From Streptacidiphilus sp041262165 (lineage in GTDB: Bacteria; Actinomycetota; Actinomycetes; Streptomycetales; Streptomycetaceae): a DNA stretch of 64,000 nt. Below the pieces are notes generated by a model. That model was not told the DNA's origin and made no database searches. It worked only from the letters and a program-made list of their open reading frames with translations. The stretch is taken from positions 121,586 to 185,585 of the forward strand of contig NZ_JBGCBY010000015.1 of NCBI RefSeq assembly GCF_041262165.1. Reading direction: 5' to 3'. Both the position numbers and the translations under genes were made by a program. Shown here piece by piece: positions 57,792 through 64,000 of the stretch (position 1 is the stretch's first letter; the number at the start of each line of letters is the position of its first letter).

Positions 57792-59152
57792 CCACCTCGT
57801 ACCCCCAGCACACCGTCGTCGTCGACCTCGGCTACGGCGACGCGGGCAAGGGCACCGTCGTCGACCGGCTCTGCCAGGACACCGACGTCCGCACGGTCGT
57901 CCGCTTCAACGGCGGGGCCCAGGCCGCCCACAACGTGGTCACCCCCGATGGCCGCCACCACACCTTCGCCCAGTTCGGCTCCGGCACCCTGAGGGCTCGT
58001 GCCGGAGCCGACACCCACCTCTCCCGTTTCATGCTGGTCGACCCAGTGGCCCTCGCCGCCGAGGCCGCCGCCCTCACCCGGCTCGGCGTCCACCGGCCGC
58101 TCACCCTGCTCAGCGTCGACCGCCGCGCCCTGCTCACCACGCCCTACCACGCCGCCGCCAACCGCCACCGGGAGACCGCCAGGGGCGGCGCCCGGCACGG
58201 CTCCTGCGGCCTCGGCATCGGGGAGACCGCCGCCTACGCCCTCGCCCACCCCGACGACGCCCTCGCCGCAGGCGACTGCGCCGCCCCCGCCCGACTGCTC
58301 GCCAAACTCAGCCGCCTCCGCGACCGGCTCACCGCCGACCTCGGCCTGCCCGACCCTCTCGGCCCGCCCGTCGAAGACTGCGCCGCCCCCTTCCTGGCCT
58401 TCGCCGACCACGTCACGCTCACCGACGAGAGCTTCCTGCCCCGACTGCTGCGCAGCGGACCGGTGGTCTTCGAAGGCGCGCAGGGCGTGCTCCTCGACGA
58501 ATGGCACGGCTTCCACCCCTACACCACCTGGTCCACCACCACCTTCGGCAACGCCGAAACCCTGCTCGCCGAGGCGGGCGCGGCCGGAACCGCGCTGCGC
58601 CTCGGCGTACTCCGCAGCTACACCACTCGTCACGGCCCCGGCCCGATGGTGACGGAGGACCAGAACCTCCGCGCCGCGCTCCCCGAACCCCACAACGGCC
58701 ACGGCCCCTGGCAGGGAGCGTTCCGATTGGGACACTTCGACGCGGTAGCCCACCGCTACGCCCTCGCGGCCTGCGGCGGAGCCGACGCGCTCGCCCTCAC
58801 CCACCTCGACGCCCCCGCCCGCCACCCGGGACTCGCCATCTGCGAGTCCTACCGGGTCGACGGCGACGAACTCCACGACCTCCCCACCGGCCCACCCGGC
58901 GACCTCGAACGCCAGAGCCGACTCACCGCACTCCTCCTCCGAGCCCGCCCCGGCCGCAGCCGAACCCCCGGACCCGCCCCGGCAGTCTGGACCGAAGCCG
59001 TCGCCGACACCCTCCGCACCCCGGTCCTGCTGGAGTCGCACGGACCCCGCGCCACCGACAAGCACTGGTGGGCCACGGCGGCCCTCGACCATGGCGGAGC
59101 TGGCGTAACGAGCGTTCACATGGCAGATTCCTGCCCTGGGGCCTGTCCTTGA
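57788..59152 (+). CDS. Divergent adenylosuccinate synthetase (PurA) paralogue
   Basis: The 454-aa protein has the PurA fold signs: VVVDLGYGDAGKGTVVDRL (family P-loop, residues 11-29, catalytic-Asp position kept) and NGGAQAAHNVV with the second catalytic His near residue 48, as in GGNNAGHT. A later VVFEGAQGVLLDEWHGFHPY corresponds to the VLFEGAQGxxLDIDxGTYPF block. It lacks the C-terminal T-T-G-R-x-R-R segment that binds aspartate, so the amino donor or acceptor may differ. True purA is expected elsewhere. It closes the nrtR operon and starts at GTG 57788 within the VWA stop. The length is similar to PurA. Confidence 0.8.
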   Translation: MTTSYPQHTVVVDLGYGDAGKGTVVDRLCQDTDVRTVVRFNGGAQAAHNVVTPDGRHHTFAQFGSGTLRARAGADTHLSRFMLVDPVALAAEAAALTRLGVHRPLTLLSVDRRALLTTPYHAAANRHRETARGGARHGSCGLGIGETAAYALAHPDDALAAGDCAAPARLLAKLSRLRDRLTADLGLPDPLGPPVEDCAAPFLAFADHVTLTDESFLPRLLRSGPVVFEGAQGVLLDEWHGFHPYTTWSTTTFGNAETLLAEAGAAGTALRLGVLRSYTTRHGPGPMVTEDQNLRAALPEPHNGHGPWQGAFRLGHFDAVAHRYALAACGGADALALTHLDAPARHPGLAICESYRVDGDELHDLPTGPPGDLERQSRLTALLLRARPGRSRTPGPAPAVWTEAVADTLRTPVLLESHGPRATDKHWWATAALDHGGAGVTSVHMADSCPGACP

Positions 59153-59278
59153 ACTCCGGCCGAGCCGGCCGCTGTGCGCCGATCCGAACCGGGTTCGCGG
59201 GCAGGACCCGGCGGCGCAGCTGACACCCCCGGCGGCGCCGCTGCCAGGCAACGACGCCGAACCCCGCCGGAGGGCCCC

Positions 59279-61264
59279 ATGAGCAGCGCAGACCAGCACC
59301 CCACCACGCCCCTCTGGCAACCCTCCCCGGCCCGCGCCTCGGCCACCCAGCTCACCCGCTTCCAGCAGTGGGCCGCCCAGCACCATGGCGCACCCACCGG
59401 CGACTACGCCGCGCTGCACCAGTGGTCGGTGGACGACCTGGACCGCTTCTGGACCGCCGTCGCCACCTGGTTCGACGTCCGCTTCTCCAGCCCGCCGACC
59501 ACCGCGCTCGCCGACGCCTCCATGCCCGGCGCGGTCTGGTTCCCCGGCGCTCGCCTGAACTACGCCGAACACGCGCTGCGCCACGGTGAGGACCCGGCAC
59601 ACGCCGACCTCCCGGCGATCCTCCATCTCGACGAGACCAGCCCCGAGCCCCGCGCCCTCACCTGGGCGGAACTCCGCCGCCAGGTCGGCTCCCTCGCCGC
59701 CGAGCTCCGCCGCCTCGGCGTCCGCCCCGGCGACCGGGTCAGCGCCTACGTCCCGAACGTGCCCCAGGCCGCCGTGGCCCTCCTGGCCACCGCCGCCGTC
59801 GGTGCCATCTGGACGTCGTGCGCTCCTGACTTCGGCGCCCGCAGCGTCCTCGACCGCTTCCAGCAGCTCGAACCCGTGCTCCTCTTCGCCGTCGACGGCT
59901 ACCGCTACGGCGGAAAGACCCACGACCGCAGCGACATCGTGGCCGAGCTGCGGCGCGAACTGCCCACTCTCCGCCACGTCGTCCACATCCCGCTGCTCGG
60001 CACCCCGGGCCCCGAGGGCAGCCTTCGCTGGGACGACCTGCTCACCGGCCAGGACGAGCCCGAGTTCGAGCAACTCCCGTTCGACCACCCGCTCTGGGTG
60101 CTCTACTCCTCCGGCACCACCGGTCTGCCCAAAGCCATCGTCCAGGGCCACGGCGGCATCGTCGTCGAGCACCTCAAGCAGGCCGGGCTGCACCTCGACC
60201 TCGGCCCGGAGGACCGGTTCTTCTGGTACACCTCCACCGGCTGGATGATGTGGAACTTCCTCATGGCCGGACTCCTCGTCGGCGCGAGCATCGTCACCTA
60301 CGACGGCAGCCCGGGTTATCCGGACACCGCCGCGCAGTGGCGCATCGCCGAACGCGCCGAGGTGACGGTCTACGGCACTTCCGCGGCGTACATCACCGCC
60401 TGTTCCAAGGCGGACGTGCACCCAGCCCGCGACCTGGACCTCTCCCGCCTGCGCGCCATCGGCACCACCGGCTCGCCCCTCCCGCCCGACGGCTTCCGCT
60501 GGATCTACGAGGAGGTCGACGCCGACATCTGGCTGGCCTCGGTCAGCGGCGGCACCGACCTGTGCAGCTGCTTCGTCGGCGGAGTCCCCACGCTGCCGGT
60601 GTATCTCGGCGAGATCCAGGCCCCCTGCCTCGGCGCGGCGGTGGAGTCCTGGGACGTGAACGGCAAGCCCGTGGTCGGCGAGGTCGGCGAACTCGTCTGC
60701 ACCAAGCCCATTCCGTCGATGCCCCTCGGCTTCTGGAACGACCCGGACGGCTCCCGCTACCGCGAGAGCTACTTCGAGACCTTCCCCGGCGTCTGGCGCC
60801 ACGGCGACTGGATCACGGTCACCCCGCGCGGCACCGTCGTCATCCACGGCCGCTCCGACTCGACCCTCAACCGCCAGGGCGTCCGGATGGGCTCCGCCGA
60901 CATCTACGAGGTGGTCGAGCGCCTGCCGCAGATCCGCGAGTCCCTCGTGATCGGCCTGGAGCAGCCCGACGGCGGGTACTGGATGCCCCTCTTCGTCGTC
61001 CTCGCCGACGGCTCCACCCTCGACGACGACCTCCGCGCCGCGATCCGGACGTCACTGCGGGAACAGCTCTCACCCCGACACGTGCCGGACGACGTCATCG
61101 CCGTCCCCGCCCTGCCCCACACCCTCACCGGCAAGCGCCTCGAAGTCCCGATCAAGCGCATCCTCTCCGGCACCCCCCTCGCTCAGGCCGTCAACCCCGG
61201 CTCCCTCGACAACCCCGACGCCCTCACCCCCTTCATCACCCTCACCCCTCCCACCCGGGACTGA
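59279..61264 (+). CDS. Acetoacetate-CoA ligase
   Basis: The 661-aa AMP-forming ligase activates acetoacetate to acetoacetyl-CoA, feeding polyhydroxybutyrate, isoprenoid or ketone-body metabolism. Marks are FDVRFSSPPTTALADASMPG near the N-terminus, VSAYVPNVPQAAVALLATAA, the P-loop LYSSGTTGLPKAIVQGHGGI, WYTSTGWMMWNFLMAGLLVG, the long GGTDLCSCFVGGVPTLPVYL block characteristic of the family, RSDSTLNRQGVRMG and the C-terminal LTGKRLEVPIKRIL with the catalytic Lys. Length matches the family (about 650 aa). ATG 59279 is chosen; it stands alone, 126 bp after the PurA-like gene and convergent with ptsI. Confidence 0.9.
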   Translation: MSSADQHPTTPLWQPSPARASATQLTRFQQWAAQHHGAPTGDYAALHQWSVDDLDRFWTAVATWFDVRFSSPPTTALADASMPGAVWFPGARLNYAEHALRHGEDPAHADLPAILHLDETSPEPRALTWAELRRQVGSLAAELRRLGVRPGDRVSAYVPNVPQAAVALLATAAVGAIWTSCAPDFGARSVLDRFQQLEPVLLFAVDGYRYGGKTHDRSDIVAELRRELPTLRHVVHIPLLGTPGPEGSLRWDDLLTGQDEPEFEQLPFDHPLWVLYSSGTTGLPKAIVQGHGGIVVEHLKQAGLHLDLGPEDRFFWYTSTGWMMWNFLMAGLLVGASIVTYDGSPGYPDTAAQWRIAERAEVTVYGTSAAYITACSKADVHPARDLDLSRLRAIGTTGSPLPPDGFRWIYEEVDADIWLASVSGGTDLCSCFVGGVPTLPVYLGEIQAPCLGAAVESWDVNGKPVVGEVGELVCTKPIPSMPLGFWNDPDGSRYRESYFETFPGVWRHGDWITVTPRGTVVIHGRSDSTLNRQGVRMGSADIYEVVERLPQIRESLVIGLEQPDGGYWMPLFVVLADGSTLDDDLRAAIRTSLREQLSPRHVPDDVIAVPALPHTLTGKRLEVPIKRILSGTPLAQAVNPGSLDNPDALTPFITLTPPTRD

Positions 61265-61291
61265 AGCTCCAAGGGCTCGCCCGGCGGACGA

Positions 61292-62962
61292 CTACTCGCC
61301 GGAGAGCACCTGGTTCGCGGCCGCCCGCGCCTCGTCAGCCGTGTCCGTCGCCCGCGCGGCGGCCGCGGCGCGCCGGCACTGCGCGAGGGTGTACTTCGCC
61401 AGCGTGGCCCGTACGTAGGGGATCGAGGCCGCACCCATCGACAGGCTGGTCACCCCGAGTCCCGTCAGGACACACGCCAGAATCGGGTCGGCTGCGGCCT
61501 CGCCGCAGACACCGCAGCTCTGGCCGCCGGCCTTCGCCGCGTCCGTGGAGAAGGCGATCAGGTCGAGCAGCGCCGGCTGCCAGGGGTCCTGAAGCCGCGC
61601 CAGCGCACCCACCTGGCGGTCGGCGGCAAAGGTGTACTGGGCGAGGTCGTTGGTGCCCAGCGACAGGAACTCGACCTCCTGCAGGATCGACCGTGCCCGT
61701 AGCGCCGCGGACGGAATCTCCACCATCGCGCCGAACTTCGCCTTCAGACCAGCCGTCCGGCACGCGTCTGCGAAGGCTCGAGCGTCGATCCGGTCCGCCA
61801 CCATCGGTGCCATGACCTCGAGGTAGACGGGCAGCCCCTGCGCCGCCCGGGCCAGCGCTCGCAGCTGCGTCTGCAGCAGGTCGGGATGATTGAGCAGGCT
61901 CCGCAGTCCGCGCACACCCAGGGCAGGGTTCGGCTCGTCGGCAGCCGTCATGAAGTCCAGCGGCTTGTCCGCACCCGCGTCCAGCACGCGCACCACGACC
62001 CGCCCTCCTGGGAAAGCCTCCAGCACTGTCTGGTAGGCCTCGACCTGCGCGTCCTCCGACGGCGCCTTCGCCGAGTCCTCCAAGAAGAGGAACTCGGTGC
62101 GGAACAGCCCCACGCCCTCCGCACCCGCGGCGACCGCCGCCGGCACGTCCGCCGGACCGCCGACATTGGCAAGCAGCGGTACCCGATGGCCGTCCGAGGT
62201 CTGACCGGGACCGGTCGACGCCGACAGGGCAGCCCTACGCTCGGCAGCGATGCGGCGCAGCTCGGCCTGCTGTTCCTCCGACGGCTCGACCAGGACCACC
62301 CCGGTGCTGCCGTCCACCGCCACCACGACACCCTCGGCCATCTGCGTGGCGCCCGGCATCGCGACCACCGCCGGTACGCCCAGTGCCCGCGCGAGAATCG
62401 CCGAGTGGCTGGTCGGCCCACCCTCCTCGGTCACAAAGCCAAGGACCAGGGTCGGGTCGAGGAGTGCCGTGTCCGCGGGTGCCAGGTCCCGCGCGAAGAG
62501 CACGTACGGCTCGTCGCTGTCGGGCACCCCCGGCATCGGCACACCCATCAACCGCGCCACGATCCGGTTCCGAACATCGTCCAGGTCTGCGACGCGCCCG
62601 GCCAGGTAGTCCCCGGCATTCGCGAGCAGGGCCCGATAGGAGGCGAAGGCGTCGTAGACAGCTCGCTCCGCCGTGCTGCCCACGGCGATCCGCCGCTCGA
62701 CGTCGGCCCTCAGCTCCGGGTCCAGCGCCATCAGCGACTGCGCCTCCAGCACGGCCTGCGCCTCGCCGCCGGCCAGATTGCCTCGGGCCTGCAAGTCCGC
62801 GGCCACCGCCTCGACGGCCTGCCGCGCCCGCGCCTGCTCGCGCGGAGCGCCGGCGCTCGGCGTCTGCTGCGCCGGTGGTTCCAGCACCGCCGTACCCATG
62901 TGCCGAACCTGTCCGATCGCGACCCCGTGGCTCACGCCCACGCCGTGCAGCGTCTCTGTCAT
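61292..62962 (-). CDS. ptsI: PTS enzyme I
   Basis: The 556-aa phosphoenolpyruvate-protein phosphotransferase starts the sugar PTS by autophosphorylation from PEP and passes the phosphate to HPr. The phospho-His is at 186 in GGPTSHSAILARALGVPAVV. The PEP-binding domain is intact: FRTEFLFLEDS, MVEIPSAALRA, LSLGTNDLAQYTFAADR and the active-site Cys in QSCGVCGEAAADP. It is 117 bp downstream of crr in the same direction. ptsH is not in the window. The same phosphate relay can feed DhaM, whose gene is at the left end. Confidence 0.95.
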   Translation of the reverse strand: MTETLHGVGVSHGVAIGQVRHMGTAVLEPPAQQTPSAGAPREQARARQAVEAVAADLQARGNLAGGEAQAVLEAQSLMALDPELRADVERRIAVGSTAERAVYDAFASYRALLANAGDYLAGRVADLDDVRNRIVARLMGVPMPGVPDSDEPYVLFARDLAPADTALLDPTLVLGFVTEEGGPTSHSAILARALGVPAVVAMPGATQMAEGVVVAVDGSTGVVLVEPSEEQQAELRRIAAERRAALSASTGPGQTSDGHRVPLLANVGGPADVPAAVAAGAEGVGLFRTEFLFLEDSAKAPSEDAQVEAYQTVLEAFPGGRVVVRVLDAGADKPLDFMTAADEPNPALGVRGLRSLLNHPDLLQTQLRALARAAQGLPVYLEVMAPMVADRIDARAFADACRTAGLKAKFGAMVEIPSAALRARSILQEVEFLSLGTNDLAQYTFAADRQVGALARLQDPWQPALLDLIAFSTDAAKAGGQSCGVCGEAAADPILACVLTGLGVTSLSMGAASIPYVRATLAKYTLAQCRRAAAAARATDTADEARAAANQVLSGE

Positions 62963-63079
62963 CTCGCCCGTTCTCCGCTGGGGGTACGGCCGTCAGAGGC
63001 CGCTCGAGTCCGTCGTATCACGGGTCCCCTCCGTCCACAGCGGACAGAGCCGTGCTTGCTCGCATTGCACACCCGCTGG

Positions 63080-63529
63080 CTAGCCCCAGCTGAAGAGGTC
63101 GTCGCCGACGACCACCTCGCCGGAATCCCGGACGTCGCCCAGTTCCTCGGCGGTGGCCTCGAGCGCCACGACCGGGCTGATCGGCGACTTCCCGGCCGCC
63201 GCGATCGCCGCCGGATTCCACCGGATCATCGGTTGACCACGCTTCACGGAGTCTCCCTTGCTCACCAGCAGCTCGAAGCCCTGGCCGTTGAGCTGTACCG
63301 TCTCGATGCCCAGGTGGGTGAGGACGCCGTGACCTTCGTCGTCGATGACCACGTAGGCGTGCGGGTGGAGGGAGAGAACAGTGCCATCCATCGGAGCCAC
63401 GGCCTCCCCGGGCTCCCGCACCGGGTCGATCGCGGTGCCGGGACCGACCATCGCGCCGGAGAACACCGGGTCGGGTACGGAGGCGAGCCCGATGGCGCGT
63501 CCGTTCAGCGGGGACGTCACGTTCGTCAT
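63080..63529 (-). CDS. crr: PTS glucose-type EIIA (Crr)
   Basis: The 149-aa soluble EIIA accepts phosphate from HPr and passes it to EIIB of sugar permeases such as the N-acetylglucosamine system. The two active-site His residues are at 57 (HPHAYVV) and 72 (LTHLGIETV), 15 residues apart as in E. coli EIIA-Glc (75 and 90). The remaining fold blocks are present: SPLNGRAIGLASVPDPVFSG, GPGTAIDPV, GEAVAPMDGTVLSL, KGDSVKRGQP and VALEATAEEL. In Streptomyces crr-ptsI is under DasR control, matching the dre-like site at 63641-63656. It starts at ATG 63529. Confidence 0.93.
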   Translation of the reverse strand: MTNVTSPLNGRAIGLASVPDPVFSGAMVGPGTAIDPVREPGEAVAPMDGTVLSLHPHAYVVIDDEGHGVLTHLGIETVQLNGQGFELLVSKGDSVKRGQPMIRWNPAAIAAAGKSPISPVVALEATAEELGDVRDSGEVVVGDDLFSWG

Positions 63530-63640
63530 GCTCGAACCTCCACTTGCGGTTGCACGCGTTCCTACCGGGCAGGCGCGGGATCAGCGTAAATCAACTCAAC
63601 TCTGGGCACTTCGCCGCTGCAGCGCCCAGGGACCCGGCCG

Positions 63641-63656
63641 ACTGGTCCAGTCCACT
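63641..63656. promoter_or_regulatory. DasR-responsive element (dre) upstream of crr-ptsI
   Basis: ACTGGTCCAGTCCACT differs from the DasR consensus ACTGGTCTAGACCACT at two positions. It is 112 bp upstream of the crr start. DasR control of crr and ptsI is established in Streptomyces coelicolor. Confidence 0.75.
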
Positions 63657-63879
63657 CGCGCGACGGAACTCTACGTCAAATGAGTGAAGTGCCCCGCGCA
63701 CTCCGGTTTGCCCCTGCAGGCGGCCGCATGTAACGTGGGGCATCTGCCCGCAGCGACCTGGTTGGTTGCTGCACGTCGGCAAGACCTCAATTCGGATCCG
63801 CGATTCTGTTGCGTCATGTCTTGAGAGCCTGCCTTCGAAAAGCAGCCCGAATTCGACCGGGAGAGACCAGCACCGCGGG

Positions 63880-64000
63880 TCTGCTAAGCTCGATAGCGTA
63901 AGAACGAAGCGCCCGGAGGGTCGGTGTGAAAGCCGCCTGAAGGAAGCGTCCGTTCCTTGAGAACTCAACAGCGTGCCAAAAGTCAACGCCAGATATGTTG
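63880..64000 (+). promoter_or_regulatory. Promoter and leader region of an rRNA operon
   Basis: The sequence TCTGCTAAGCTCGATAGCG, later GGAAGCGTCCGTTCCTTGAG and AACTCAACAGCGTGCCAAAA, then GTCAACGCCAGATATGTTG, is the characteristic leader before 16S rRNA in Streptomyces, with the promoter -10 near TAAGCT. The 16S gene should begin shortly beyond the right edge. The stretch 63657-63880 has no recognised gene. Confidence 0.8.

Noticed and set aside
57788..59152. PurZ (diaminopurine synthesis) call
   Set aside because: The catalytic Asp of PurA is retained and no phage context or DNA polymerase partner is present.
57494..60847. 1117-codon open frame antisense to the VWA, PurA-like and ligase genes
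   Set aside because: It spans three well-supported plus-strand genes and shows no domain of its own.

Overview
The window is high-G+C actinobacterial DNA with Streptomycetaceae hallmarks: a gylR-glpFKD glycerol cluster, crr-ptsI under a DasR-type operator, an NsdA-like regulator, DUF397 and DUF574/SAV2177 proteins, an NB-ARC/TPR regulator, a Cys-containing leader peptide and a typical Streptomyces rRNA leader at the right edge. It looks like chromosomal Streptomyces, Kitasatospora or Streptacidiphilus. Function calls rest on reading the sequence and on remembered families; no database search was run.

Left part (1-19.3 kb). After a cut-off membrane protein, a NUDIX hydrolase and a DhaM phosphotransfer protein, the main theme is actinobacterial steroid side-chain degradation. 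A FadE26-like acyl-CoA dehydrogenase (1892) and a divergent fadD19/echA19 pair (13.3-15.9 kb) each have a KstR-type box (TNNAACNNGTTNNA). echA19 is followed by two OB-fold proteins and the thiolase-like ltp4 and ltp3, the gene content of the Mycobacterium tuberculosis Rv3515c-Rv3523 region. In between lie a monooxygenase-truncated globin chimera with a divergent TetR gene, a MarR/hydrolase pair around strong palindromes, a Ser/Thr kinase, a nitronate monooxygenase/acyl-CoA ligase pair, an ArsR-DUF2087 regulator and a DUF2332 protein.

Middle (19.4-35.2 kb). A DUF397 protein, a sulfur-type leader peptide with attenuator-like hairpin before an SfnB/DszC-like flavoprotein, an APH-fold kinase, an NsdA-like regulator, a PAS protein, a HEAT-repeat protein followed by a minisatellite block, a translationally coupled operon of two GT4 glycosyltransferases and an SGNH hydrolase, a BNR-repeat protein, and the pxpABC 5-oxoprolinase operon.

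35.2-46.7 kb holds an MksFEB/JetABC-like condensin set: a kleisin-like gene, a KITE-like gene and a 1562-aa SMC-like ATPase. The SMC gene is separated from the other two by 4.2 kb carrying a secreted three-repeat lectin and an XRE-NB-ARC-TPR protein. That insert is bracketed by imperfect direct repeats of about 270 bp; the left repeat ends in a 14-codon remnant of the SMC 5' end.

Right part (46.9-64 kb). A DUF574 methyltransferase, the glycerol regulon with two candidate GylR operators, mmuM, then a compact four-gene operon: NrtR, a J-domain/pseudokinase protein that starts at CTG and carries a TTA codon, a VWA protein and a divergent PurA paralogue. This operon is the best candidate for an uncharacterised system. 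Acetoacetate-CoA ligase, crr-ptsI and the leader of an rRNA operon close the window. Three copies of a GACCGACCGGC inverted-repeat element and many short tandem arrays just after stop codons are scattered through the sequence.
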